Part shown: positions 1-8,476 of the stretch, piece after piece
Layout: each line of letters opens with the position of its first letter
How positions within the stretch are numbered: position 1 is the first letter of the stretch
Origin: JAKOQB01 sp036824465
GTDB taxonomy: Bacteria > Pseudomonadota > Gammaproteobacteria > Burkholderiales > Burkholderiaceae_F
Direction: 5' to 3'
Assembly (NCBI GenBank): GCA_036824465.1
Contig: DAITAC010000027.1
Coordinates: 1 to 42,670 of the forward strand
Length of the DNA: 42,670 nucleotides
The notes under the pieces: generated by a model
Databases searched by the model: none
What the model was told of the DNA's origin: nothing
Seen by the model: only the letters and a program-made list of their open reading frames with translations
Position numbers and translations under genes: made by a program

Positions 1-50
1 GCGCCGGGCGCAACCTGAATTTCCGCGCCGCTTTCCGATCCCGGTCCGGG

Positions 51-1079
51 CTAGGCATGCCCCAGCACGGGATGCGGGCGATAGGGGGCTTCGAGCCGCG
101 CGATCTCTCCGGCTGAAAGCTTCACGTCGAGCGCGCCGACCGCCTCGTCGAGTTGCCACAGCTTGCTCGCGCCAATGATCGGCGCGGTGACGCCGGGACG
201 ATGCAGCAGCCATGCGTAAGCGAGGGCGGCGTTGGAGACGCCGCGCTCTTTCGCCAGCGCCGCGAGCGCATCGAGCACGCTGAAATCCGCGTCCTCGTAG
301 TAGAACTTCTGCGCGATGTCGTCGGTCTGCGCCCGCGAGGTGGCGCCGCTCGTCTTGTCTTCCCGTCCACGATTGCCCGCCAGAAATCCGCGCGCGAGCG
401 GACTCCACGGAACCGTTCCGACGCCCTGGGCGCGGCACAGCGGAATCATCTCGCGCTCTTCCTCGCGGTAGGCGAGGTTGTAGTGGTTCTGCATCGAGAC
501 GAACCTGGTCCAGCCATGCGTTTCGGCAACCTGCTGCATGCGCGCAAACTGCCACGCCCACATGCTCGAGGCACCGATGTAGCGTACCTTGCCTGCCTTC
601 ACGACATCGTGCAGCGCCTCCATCGTTTCCTCGACGGGCGTCTCGGCGTCAAAGCGATGGATCTGGTACAGGTCGATGTAATTGCAGCCCAGGCGCTTCA
701 GGCTCGCATCGACCGCGGCAAGGACCCGTTTGCGCGACAGTCCGCTCTGGTTCGGCCGGATCGCCGGCTTTGGTCCTGCCGCATTGGCGCCCTTGAAAGC
801 GACATCGACCGGAAAATAGACCTTGGTCGCGATCACCAGTTCGTCGCGCGGCGCAAGCTCACGCAGCAGGCGGCCGGTGATTTCCTCCGAGACACCGGCC
901 GAATACATGTCAGCGGTGTCGAAGAAATTGATGCCCCGTTCGATCGCGCGCGCAACGATCGGCCGCGCGGCACCTTCGTCCAGCACCCACGGCCGCCATT
1001 GCGGCGAGCCATAGGTCATCAAGCCCAGCGCGATGCGCGAGACCTTCAGTCCGCTCTCACCGAGATTCACGTACTGCAT
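51..1079 (-). CDS. Aldo/keto reductase
   Basis: NADPH-dependent oxidoreductase of the aldo/keto reductase superfamily, 342 residues, about the normal length for the YajO/Tas-like group; the substrate cannot be told from sequence. Visible family marks are the start GESGLKVSRIALG, the FFDTADMYSAG segment that carries the catalytic Asp and Tyr, the Lys in VIATKVYFP, and the His in YIDLYQIHRFD. A late GVTAPIIGASK stretch is the cofactor-binding region. The ATG at 1079 has a GGAG ribosome site about 8 bases upstream. It lies 33 bases downstream of the small coiled-coil gene on the same strand, so the two may share a transcript. Cytosolic, no signal peptide. Family call is firm; the physiological role is unknown. 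Confidence 0.93.
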   Translation of the reverse strand: MQYVNLGESGLKVSRIALGLMTYGSPQWRPWVLDEGAARPIVARAIERGINFFDTADMYSAGVSEEITGRLLRELAPRDELVIATKVYFPVDVAFKGANAAGPKPAIRPNQSGLSRKRVLAAVDASLKRLGCNYIDLYQIHRFDAETPVEETMEALHDVVKAGKVRYIGASSMWAWQFARMQQVAETHGWTRFVSMQNHYNLAYREEEREMIPLCRAQGVGTVPWSPLARGFLAGNRGREDKTSGATSRAQTDDIAQKFYYEDADFSVLDALAALAKERGVSNAALAYAWLLHRPGVTAPIIGASKLWQLDEAVGALDVKLSAGEIARLEAPYRPHPVLGHA

Positions 1080-1112
1080 CGGGAAACTCCGTCGCTGATG
1101 ACGGACGCGATG

Positions 1113-1412
1113 CTACATGCCGAGCAGGCGCCCGATGCGCGCGATGTAGTCACCGCCCTTCACGGCGTCGTCGAACAGTTCATCGCCGAGCGCGTGCAGG
1201 CGCTCACGCACCCCGGACAGCCCGCGCTGGACATCGGCCTGCCCTGCCTTCGCCGATAATGCGGCGCGTAGTTGTTCGACTTCGCCGCGCAGCAGGTCAA
1301 CGTCAGCGGCACCGTGCCGCGCGCGATCCAGATCGCGTTCGAGGGTTTCGACCAGTCGCGCCACCTCGTCCAGATTGATGGGCCCAGCGCCCTGCCCGCG
1401 TTCCGCTGTCAT
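1113..1412 (-). CDS. Small coiled-coil hypothetical protein
   Basis: A 99-residue protein that I do not recognise. It is rich in Glu, Arg, Leu and Ala, with a heptad-like pattern across residues 12-60 (LDEVARLVETLERDLDRAR and LLRGEVEQLRAAL), so it is probably a helical coiled coil. It has no Cys, signal peptide or membrane segment. The ATG at 1412 follows a good ribosome site (GGGAGACAGG). It sits between the hybrid histidine kinase and the aldo/keto reductase, all on the minus strand, with 94 bases to the kinase stop. Function unknown; a soluble adaptor role would be a guess. Confidence 0.7.
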   Translation of the reverse strand: MTAERGQGAGPINLDEVARLVETLERDLDRARHGAADVDLLRGEVEQLRAALSAKAGQADVQRGLSGVRERLHALGDELFDDAVKGGDYIARIGRLLGM

Positions 1413-1506
1413 CGACCTGTCTCCCGCTCAATGCCTCCAGCGCAGTCTATTGCACGCGTTGGGCGAGCGGCGAAGGGGGCGCTTGATCGCGCGCAAGCGG
1501 ACGCCA

Positions 1507-4500
1507 TCAATGAGTGCTGCCCAGCACCCGGTTCATCACTGCGCGCAGATGCTCGACGCGAAACGGTTTGGTCAGATATTCGTCGGCGCCGGCCGCGAGG
1601 CATTTCTCCCGATCGCCCTGCATTGCGTTGGCCGTGACCGCGACGATCGGCACGCGCCGGCCACCGCTGGCGGCTTCGAGCGCGCGCACGCGCCGCGTGG
1701 CTTCAAGCCCGTCCATCTCGGGCAACTGCCAGTCCATCAGCACCAGGTCGAACGCACGCGCCTTGATGGCGTCGAGCGCAGCAACTCCGGTTTCCGCAAG
1801 CGTGGTGCTGGCGCCGAGCACGCGCAGGAACTCGCGTGCCAGCAACTGATTCACCGGATTGTCCTCGACCAGCAGAACTTCCAGCGCGCGATTGTCTGCC
1901 GCGGCCGCCGTGCCTGCGGCGGGCGCGGGCGTAGCAGCGGGCGGTGCCGCGCGGGCGGATGTCGGTGGACGTGCGATCGCGTCGAGCAGCGTCTGGCGGC
2001 GCGCGGGGCGCTGGATTACCTGCGCGTCGCCCAGCGCGTGGACCCACTGCGCCGCCATATCCAGGCTCTGGCGCAACAGAACGGCGACGGCAACACCGTG
2101 CGTACGGTGCGCGTGCGCCAGCGCGCGGGCGGCATCCAGCATCTCCGGCGCCGGCTCGGCCCGGGCGGCGCACACCAGCGCATCGAACCGGCGTGCCCCG
2201 AGTGCGGCGCGCATCGCCGTCGGCGTGGACAGAAGCGTCACTTGCGCACCGAACGCCTCGAACTGGCGTGCAGCCAGTGAAGTGACATCGCCGTTGAGCT
2301 GGACGATCCCGACTCGGCGGCCGGCCANNNNNNNNNNNNNNNNNNNNNNNNNNNNNNNNNNNNNNNNNNNNNNNNNNNNNNNNNNNNNNNNNNNNNNNNN
2401 NNNNNNNNNNNNNNNNNNNNNNNNNNNGCCAGTGAAGTGACATCGCCGTTGAGCTGGACGATCCCGACTCGGCGGCCGGCCAGCGCCGGTGTTGACGCGA
2501 AGGATGCGTCGGCAGCAAGCGCGAACGGCAGCTCAACGGTGAACACGCTGCCTTCGTCGGGCGCGCTGTGCACGCGAATCCGACCGTCCATCAGTTCGAC
2601 CAGTCCGCGCGCGATTGCGAGACCCAGTCCGGTGCCGCCGAAGCGGCGCGTGGTGGAGTCATCGCCCTGCTCGAACGGCGCAAACAACTTCGCAATCACC
2701 TCCTCGGTCATGCCGATGCCGGTGTCCATCACCGCAATGCGCATCCGCCCGGGCGCATCGACGCGCGGCGCGCGCACCCACTGCAGCACGACCTCCACAT
2801 GGCCGCGCTCGGTGAACTTGACCGAATTGCCGACCAGGTTGGCCAGCACCTGGCGGATTCGATGCTCGTCGCCGATGACCCGCGTTTCCGTGCCGGGATG
2901 GGCCACGCATTCGATCCGCACATCCTTGGCGTCCGCCGACTGCGCAAACAGCGCGACCGTGTCCTCCGCAACCTCCAGCAGCGAGAACGGTCGCTTTTCG
3001 AGTGCCATGCGACCGGCGTCGATGCGCGAGAAATCGAGGATATCGTTGATGATCAGCAGCAGTGACTTGCCGGAGATCTCGATCGTCTGCGCAAAGCGGC
3101 GCTGCGAGTCGTCCAGCTTGCTGGCAAGCAACAGCTCCGTCATGCCGAGCACGCCATTCATCGGCGTGCGGATTTCGTGGCTCATCGTCGCAAGAAAGCG
3201 TGTCTTGGCTTCCGACGCCGCCTCGGCGCGTTCCTTTTCGATGCGCAGTTCGGCAGTGCGCGCTTCGACCTCGCGTTCCAGTTCCTCACGGTGGTGCTGC
3301 AGCTGCTCTTCGGCGCGCCGGCGCGCGGTGATGTCCTGGACCTGGAAGATCAGGCACGGCGCGCTCGACTGCGTCTCCGAGAAGAATCCGCTCGACAGAG
3401 CGATCCAGATTTCCGCTCCGCTGCGATGCTGGCAGCGCAGCTCCATTGCAAACGAGCGCGACTGCTGCTCGCCGGGACTGTTGAGCTGCGCGGCCAGCCT
3501 CTGCCGGTCGCCCACATCGACGAAATCGGCGAACGCGCGGCCGATCAGATCGCGCCCGTCAAAGCCGAGCAGCACGCACAGTGCCGGATTGACCTGCAGC
3601 ATGCTGCCGTCGATGCCGATCAACGCCATGCCGATTGACGCGTGCGTAAACGCGCTCTGGAAACGCCTTTCGCTCGCCTCCAGTTCGCGCACATGGCGTG
3701 CCGCCTGCGCCGCCTCGCGTTCAGCCGCCTCGATCCGATCCTGATTGGCCTTCTCCGCCGCTTCCTGCCGGGCGAAGTAGTAATGCATCGTGGTCAGGAA
3801 CATCGCGATGATCGGCAGCGCGACGACCAGCGTCGGCACCCCGAACTTCTGGAATGTCAGGTACAGCAGACCTGAAATCGACGCGCTGCCTGCGTAGGCA
3901 ACGCCGACCCAGCCAAAGTTGCCGAGCCACTCGGCGAGCGTCGGCCGCTGGCTGCGTTTCAGATAGACAACCGCGCTGATCAATGTCGTATTGACAGCGA
4001 AGTAGGCGACCGCCATCACCATCAGCAGCCCAAGCACCGCGCCGTCGCCGCCGAAGCCGATCCCGTCCAGCGCCGTCAACGCGGATTGATACAGATGCCC
4101 GCAAAGAAACATCGACAGCGTGGCCGCCGCCGGGCTGGCAATCCGGCTGGTCCAGCGCTTCGACGCGCGCAGTGTTGCGACGGTGGCTTCCGCGCCTGCA
4201 CCGAGCACTGCAGCCGCCGGGCCATGCAGCAGCAGCAGCAGAAAGATGAAGATGTCGCCGGCCGCGATCGAGTGCTTCGAGTTGGGCAGCCGCACGGTGA
4301 AGAGGCCGACGAGCGCGGCGGTCACGGCACCGACAAATACCTTGATCCGATCCGACGCGGGCAGCGCGGCAAGCTGCCACAGCGAGAACGCCACGGCGGC
4401 CGTCCCGCACAGCGCCAGCAGACTCCAATAGGCGATCGCAGTTCGGTTGTAATCAAAGAAGTGCAGCCGGCCGACACGCGCCAGCGCGCCCTCGCCCGCG

Positions 4501-4532
4501 GTTGCAGTCCCCCGACCCATGTTCGCGCTCAT
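1507..4532 (-). CDS. Membrane hybrid sensor histidine kinase (split by false gap)
   Basis: Two-component sensor kinase. The coding frame is interrupted by the N run at 2328-2427. Removing the Ns plus one copy of the 55-bp flank duplicate gives a continuous 956-residue protein. Order: multi-pass membrane region (about 30-250), linker coiled coil (253-290), PAS sensor (about 290-403), second coiled coil, HisKA with H-box MSHEIRTPMNG (phospho-His near 452), N-box NLVGNSVKF (about 565), G boxes DTGIGM and FGGTGLGLAI (603-640), a receiver-like segment near 690-815 without an obvious phosphoacceptor, an Ala/Pro linker, and a true receiver (VLLVEDNPVNQ, acceptor Asp near 882 in LVLMDWQLPEMDG, Lys in YLTKPF). 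The start overlaps the stop of a decayed receiver fragment (TGATG). It neighbours the flagellar locus, but no target is visible. Confidence 0.93.
2273..2482. other. False assembly gap: 100 N between identical 55-bp ends
   Basis: The 55 bases at 2273-2327 are repeated exactly at 2428-2482 on either side of 100 Ns. Collapsing both (155 bases) joins the kinase core to its receiver domain in frame: 1507-4532 then has 2871 bases, exactly 957 codons. The true gap size is therefore negative, consistent with two contigs that overlap by an assembler k-mer of 55 and were not merged. Confidence 0.93.
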
Positions 4533-4714
4533 CAGCCGATCTCCGCAGACGAGCTTAAACGCTCAATCAGCGCCTGCAACCCGATCAGGCCGAAAGGCTG
4601 AGCCATGTGATCGTTGCAGCCGGCGTCAACGCACTTGTCCTCGTCCCCGACTGCGGCGCTAGCGGTCAGAGCGACGACGTGCATGCTGCGTTGTGCCTGC
4701 CTCTGCTCCCAGGC
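4532..4714 (-). pseudogene. C-terminal remnant of a response-regulator receiver domain
   Basis: On the minus strand an open stretch of 60 codons ends in TGA overlapping the kinase ATG (TGATG). It reads as the last third of a receiver domain: RSMHVVALTASAAVG, then DKCVDAGCNDHMAQPF, then an amphipathic last helix. This matches the consensus beta5-alpha5 region (VALTA, AG-DD, KPF). The conserved Lys of KPF is Gln here, and the acidic pocket and phosphoacceptor part are missing because an in-frame stop lies at 4715-4717. An adjacent reading frame upstream (about 4671-4847, TTG start after a GGGAGGG) reads SRRTIGKALPAG and is not recognisably receiver-like, so this may be a deletion junction. The TGATG overlap suggests the intact ancestor was translationally coupled to the kinase. 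Confidence 0.65.
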
Positions 4715-4900
4715 TCATAGGCCTTGCGCTGGCCGAGTTGCTCCAGCGACAGCGCGTCGATTCCGGACTGGGCGGGCATCATGGCTGACGCCGCCGACGC
4801 GATGCCGGCGGGCAGGGCCTTGCCGATTGTCCTACGGCTCAACTTGAATCCCTCCCCGCTACGCGCGCAAGGTGCAAACGCACCGCGCCGCGGACACCGC

Positions 4901-5212
4901 TCACACGGGCATGTTCATGATCTGTTCGTATGCCTGTACCAGCTTGTTGCGCACCTGCACCGCAGCCTGGAACGAGAGCGTCGACTTGTTCATCGCGATC
5001 ATCGTTTCTTCAAGGCTGACATTCGGGTTCTCGAGCTGGAACTGGCGCTGCAGTTCGGCTGCGCCTTGCTGATTGCGGCTGACCGCCTTCAGCGCCGAAT
5101 CGAGCGAGGCGACGAAGTCGGCGCCGCCTTTGCCCGGCACGGCTGGCGTCTTACCCGCACTCAACGCGCCGACGGCGCCGGCGACCTGGCCGTTGATTCC
5201 CTTGATGTCCAT
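4901..5212 (-). CDS. fliE: Flagellar hook-basal body protein FliE
   Basis: FliE joins the MS ring to the proximal rod and is exported by the flagellar type III system. The chosen ATG at 5212 gives 103 residues, normal for FliE, and begins MDIKGINGQVAGAVGAL; a GGGGG tract lies just upstream. A longer frame reaches 5290, but the extra residues (MQFRRVCGASAS) do not resemble FliE. The C-terminal half carries the family signature: NPNVSLEETMIAMNKS, then STLSFQAAVQVRNKLVQAY, then EQIMNMPV at the end. It is divergent from fliF, with an assembly gap between them. Confidence 0.95.
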   Translation of the reverse strand: MDIKGINGQVAGAVGALSAGKTPAVPGKGGADFVASLDSALKAVSRNQQGAAELQRQFQLENPNVSLEETMIAMNKSTLSFQAAVQVRNKLVQAYEQIMNMPV

Positions 5213-5304
5213 GCGTAGCCCCCGCAGAAACCGCATTGCGATGCGCGGACGGTAGCTCGCACTCGCCCCGCACACTCGGCGGAATTGCACCCGAAATCGC
5301 CGCC

Positions 5305-5313
5305 TTATCGGGG
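5305..5313 (-). promoter_or_regulatory. Possible sigma-28-like -10 upstream of fliE
   Basis: Read on the minus strand, these bases give CCCCGATAA, close to the sigma-28 -10 consensus GCCGATAA, about 92 bases upstream of the fliE start. No convincing -35 is visible, and the assembly gap begins 20 bases further upstream. Weak evidence, listed because the orientation and distance are right. Confidence 0.3.
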
Positions 5314-5332
5314 CCGTGACCCGATGTAGGAC

Positions 5333-5432
5333 NNNNNNNNNNNNNNNNNNNNNNNNNNNNNNNNNNNNNNNNNNNNNNNNNNNNNNNNNNNNNNNNNNNN
5401 NNNNNNNNNNNNNNNNNNNNNNNNNNNNNNNN
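5333..5432. other. Assembly gap of 100 N in the fliE-fliF intergenic region
   Basis: The flanks do not repeat each other, so the true length and content are unknown. It removes part of the divergent fliE/fliF promoter region. Confidence 0.9.
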
Positions 5433-5481
5433 CGCGGGAGGCGAATCGACGGTGTTTCGGGTGCCTTATCAACGCTTTCGG

Positions 5482-5513
5482 GCCCTCAAGTCCCCCGAAT
5501 AATGCGTCGGTCA
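5482..5513 (+). promoter_or_regulatory. Shared flagellar upstream motif (fliF copy)
   Basis: GCCCTCAAGTCC followed by CCCGAATAATGC lies 75 bases upstream of the fliF ATG. Nearly the same string occurs upstream of fliL at 11949-11980. In both, TCAAGTCC is followed after 12 bases by a GCCGATAA-like octamer (GTCGGTCA here). That arrangement resembles a betaproteobacterial sigma-28 promoter, but the -10 is poor. It may equally be an activator site. Confidence 0.5.
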
Positions 5514-5521
5514 ACGTCACG

Positions 5522-5539
5522 GACGGCTGCGCAGCCGTC
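5522..5539. promoter_or_regulatory. Perfect 18-bp palindrome in the fliF leader
   Basis: GACGGCTGC is followed directly by its exact reverse complement, GCAGCCGTC, 17 bases before the fliF start and just downstream of the shared TCAAGTCC motif. It could be a dimeric regulator site or an mRNA hairpin next to the ribosome site. No regulator can be named from sequence. Confidence 0.45.
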
Positions 5540-5556
5540 GTCGAGAGCCAGCGGTC

Positions 5557-7215
5557 ATGGACAACACAGCAGTCGTTCAAAGCACGCTGCAGCCGGCGGA
5601 TGCGGCAGCGCGATTCTCTCCGCGCGCCATTGGCATGCTGCTGCTTGGTCTCGCAGGGCTGGCCGCGGTGATCGCGGCGAGCTGGTTGTGGAGCGCAAGT
5701 CCGAACTACCGCGTGCTGTTCACCAATCTGTCGGATCGTGATGGCGGCGCCATCATCGCCAGCCTGTCGCAGATGAATATCGCCTACAAGAGTGCGGACG
5801 GCGGCACGATCCTGGTGCCCGCCGACAAGGTGCACGACGTGCGGCTGAAGCTCGCCTCGCAGGGCCTGCCAAAAGGTTCGATCGTGGGCTTCGAGATCAT
5901 GGAGACGCAGAAATTCGGCGTCACCCAGTTCCAGGAGCAGGTCAACTACCAGCGCGGGCTCGAAGGCGAACTGGCGCGTTCAATACAGGCGCTGTCCCCG
6001 GTGGCCAACGCGCGCGTGCACCTGGCGCTGCCGAAGCAATCCGGCTTCCTGCGCGACAAGCAGCCGCCGACGGCCTCCGTGCTGCTGCAGATGCATCCCG
6101 GCAAGACGCTCGATCGCGCGCAGGTCGCCGGCATCGTGCACCTGGTCTCCTCGTCGGTGCCGGAACTGAATCCGAAGAGCGTATCGGTGGTCGATCAGCA
6201 GGGCAACCTGCTCGCCAACCAACGCGAAAACGCGGCCGGGCTGGACGCTGCGCAACTTGACTACGTGGGGCAGATCGAAGCGAGCACGATCAAGCGCATC
6301 GAGGACATTCTTGAACCGATCGTTGGCCGTGGCAACGTCCGCGCGCAGGTCACCGCCGACGTCGACTTCTCGCAGATCGAGCAGACCGCGGAAACCTACG
6401 CGCCGAATCAGGGCGCCGAAGCGAAAGCCGCGATCCGCTCGCAATCAACCTCCGAAGCCGCGCAGCCCGCCGGCAGCACGCCGGGCGGCGTGCCCGGCGC
6501 GCTGTCGAACCAACCCCCGGTGCCGCCGACCGCACCGATCAATGGCGCAGCTCCACCTTTGAATCCCGCCCAGGCTCAGGCCGCGGGCAACACGCGACGC
6601 GAGGCCGTCACCAATTTCGAGGTCGACAAGAACGTGCGCCGCACCGTGCTCGCGTCGGGCCAGATCAAGCGCCTCACTGCCGCGGTGGTGGTCAACCACA
6701 AAACGGTCGCCACGCCGCCGCCGAAGGCAGAAACCAAGGGCAGCAAGGGTGAAGAGCCGAAGGCCGCCGCGGCGAAGAACGAAGCGCTGTCGGAAAAGGA
6801 AATGCAGAACATCAACGCACTGGTGCGCGAGGCGATGGGCTTCAACCAGCAGCGCGGCGATTCGGTCAACGTGGTGAACGCCGCGTTCTCGCGGCCTGAG
6901 ATCATTGCCGCCGCCGAAGCGCTGCCATTGTGGAAGCAACCCGATGTCGTCACGCTGACAAAGGAAACCGGCAAGGCGGTGCTGTTCCTCGTCCTGACAC
7001 TGATCATCGTGTTCGGTGCAGTGCGCCCGGCGCTGAAGTCGATCGCCAGCGCACCGCGATTGATTGCCGCTCCGCCGCCGCAGCAGCCAGCGGCTGCGCT
7101 GACTGCCAGCCACCAACTGTCGCCGCTCGATCAGATGCGCCAACTGGCAAAGAATGATCCGGGCACCGTGGCCAACGTCGTCAAGTCCTGGGTCGGCCAG
7201 GAAAGCAGCAGATAG
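5557..7215 (+). CDS. fliF: Flagellar MS-ring protein FliF
   Basis: Forms the inner-membrane MS ring on which the switch and export gate are built. Length 552 residues, typical. A first membrane helix lies at about 25-46, followed by the YscJ/FliF ring-building domains (YRVLFTNLSDRDGGAIIASL; GFEIMETQKFGVTQFQEQV; LVSSSVPELNPKSVSVVDQ). A low-complexity Ala/Pro/Gly periplasmic insert covers about 290-345. The second membrane helix is at about 474-491. The C-terminal tail LDQMRQLAKNDPGTVANVV is the FliG-binding segment. The ATG at 5557 is preceded by GAGAGCC. First gene of the plus-strand fli operon; fliG starts 13 bases after its stop. Confidence 0.97.
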   Translation: MDNTAVVQSTLQPADAAARFSPRAIGMLLLGLAGLAAVIAASWLWSASPNYRVLFTNLSDRDGGAIIASLSQMNIAYKSADGGTILVPADKVHDVRLKLASQGLPKGSIVGFEIMETQKFGVTQFQEQVNYQRGLEGELARSIQALSPVANARVHLALPKQSGFLRDKQPPTASVLLQMHPGKTLDRAQVAGIVHLVSSSVPELNPKSVSVVDQQGNLLANQRENAAGLDAAQLDYVGQIEASTIKRIEDILEPIVGRGNVRAQVTADVDFSQIEQTAETYAPNQGAEAKAAIRSQSTSEAAQPAGSTPGGVPGALSNQPPVPPTAPINGAAPPLNPAQAQAAGNTRREAVTNFEVDKNVRRTVLASGQIKRLTAAVVVNHKTVATPPPKAETKGSKGEEPKAAAAKNEALSEKEMQNINALVREAMGFNQQRGDSVNVVNAAFSRPEIIAAAEALPLWKQPDVVTLTKETGKAVLFLVLTLIIVFGAVRPALKSIASAPRLIAAPPPQQPAAALTASHQLSPLDQMRQLAKNDPGTVANVVKSWVGQESSR

Positions 7216-7228
7216 TCGAGGCGACACG

Positions 7229-8233
7229 ATGAGCAGCGAAGAAACCGGACTCGATGACGCCGCGATCCTGCTGATGTCGGTCGGCGAGGAGCAGGCGGCC
7301 GAAGTCTTCAAATTCCTCAGCCCAAAGGAAGCGCAGAAGCTGGGCGAACGGATGTCGCGCCTCAAGACCGTGCCGCGCGAAAAGGTCGAATCAGTGCTCG
7401 AGAACTTCAACAAGGCCAGGGACGAGCAGTTCTCGCTGGTCGGAGATACGGATGCCTACGTACGCCAGGTGCTCAAGCGCGCGCTCGGCGACGACAAGGC
7501 CGGCATGCTGCTCGATCGCATCCTGCAGGGTCGCGATGTGTCGGGAATCGAGAGCCTGAAGTGGATGGATTCGGCCGCGATTGCCGAAATGCTCAAGAAC
7601 GAACACCCGCAGATCGTCGCTTCAATCCTGGTGCATCTTGAGCGCGATCAGAGCGCCGAGGTGTTGCGCCAGTTTCCCGAGCGGCAACGCAATGACGTGC
7701 TGCTGCGGATCGCCACGCTGGACGGCATCCAGCCGCAGGCGCTGCAGGAGTTGAACGAGGTGCTGTCAAAGGTGCTGGCCGGCGGCGAGAGGCTGAAGAA
7801 GGCATCGCTCGGCGGCACCAAGACGACCGCCGAAATCCTCAACTTCCTTGGTAACCAGGTCGAAACCACCGCGGTGGAGGCGATTCGCGAGCACGACGCC
7901 GACCTGGCACAGAAGATCCTCGACCAGATGTTCATGTTCAGCGATCTGGACAACCTCGACGATCGCGGCATACAGGTGCTGCTGCGCGAGGTTCAGTCCG
8001 AATCGCTGATCGTCGCGCTCAAAGGCGCCGAGCCGGCGCTGCGCGACAAGATCTTCAAGAACATGTCCACCCGCGCGGCCGAGATGCTGAAGGAAGACCT
8101 CGAGGCCAAGGGTCCGGTACGCCTGTCCGAAGTCGAAGCCGAGCAGCGCGAAATCCTCAAGACAGTCCGCCGGCTGGCGGACGAGGGCCAGCTGCAGATC
8201 GGCGGCGGAGGGGGAGACGATCAGTATGTGTAG
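7229..8233 (+). CDS. fliG: Flagellar motor switch protein FliG
   Basis: Switch protein that binds FliF and transmits torque from the MotA stator. The ATG at 7229 (MSSEETGLDDAAILLMSVG) gives 334 residues, the normal length; a longer frame into fliF is not needed. The N-terminal FliF-binding domain is followed by the middle domain with the EHPQ motif (NEHPQIVASILVHLERD). The C-terminal domain contains LREVQSESLIVALKGA and DKIFKNMSTRAAEMLKEDL, the charged torque helix region. The gene ends at the first base of a heptad-repeat element that fills the space to fliH. Confidence 0.97.
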   Translation: MSSEETGLDDAAILLMSVGEEQAAEVFKFLSPKEAQKLGERMSRLKTVPREKVESVLENFNKARDEQFSLVGDTDAYVRQVLKRALGDDKAGMLLDRILQGRDVSGIESLKWMDSAAIAEMLKNEHPQIVASILVHLERDQSAEVLRQFPERQRNDVLLRIATLDGIQPQALQELNEVLSKVLAGGERLKKASLGGTKTTAEILNFLGNQVETTAVEAIREHDADLAQKILDQMFMFSDLDNLDDRGIQVLLREVQSESLIVALKGAEPALRDKIFKNMSTRAAEMLKEDLEAKGPVRLSEVEAEQREILKTVRRLADEGQLQIGGGGGDDQYV

Positions 8234-8470
8234 TCGGGAGTCGGAAATCAGTCGGGTGTCGGGCGTCGGGAGTCGGGAGTGCTTGGCTCCCGGTCGGCAG
8301 TCGGCAGTCGGCGGTCGGCGGTTTTCAAGGCTGACTCGACCTGCGGCATCCCCGCCTTTCCGACCGTCGCAACGCGCCAGATTGCGCGCGTGGCGAGCGT
8401 CTCTTCTGCCGACCTCCGACTGCCGACTGCCGACACTGTCCTCCCGACTCCCGACTCCCGACTCCCGACT
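8233..8470. repeat. Nested inverted heptad-repeat element, fliG-fliH junction
   Basis: The outer left arm (8233-8280) is tandem GTCGGGA/C/T units and the inner left arm (8293-8320) is GTCGGCA/G units. After a core of about 85 bases, the inner right arm (8407-8435) carries TGCCGAC-type units and the outer right arm (8441-8470) CCCGACT units. Outer units pair with outer and inner with inner, giving a long nested hairpin in 7-bp register. It ends six bases before the fliH ATG. Confidence 0.9.
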
Positions 8471-8476
8471 TCAGTG

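Noticed and set aside
153..1259. 368-codon plus-strand open frame opposite the aldo/keto reductase
   Set aside because: Long antisense frames are common at this GC content; the product is basic and low-complexity, and the opposite strand has a clear enzyme.
1375..2280. 301-codon plus-strand frame opposite the kinase receiver domain
   Set aside because: Shadow of a well-conserved receiver on the other strand.
4671..4847. 58-codon TTG-start frame with SRRTIGKALPAG N terminus
   Set aside because: It has a good ribosome site but no recognisable domain and ends in a region that belongs to another frame's receiver remnant; kept only as part of the deletion-junction finding.
8233..8470. CRISPR array
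   Set aside because: Units are seven bases, tandem without unique spacers, and inverted; no cas genes.
8279..8476. N-terminal extension of fliH through the heptad element
   Set aside because: Translates only the repeat; FliH homology begins at the ATG at 8477.
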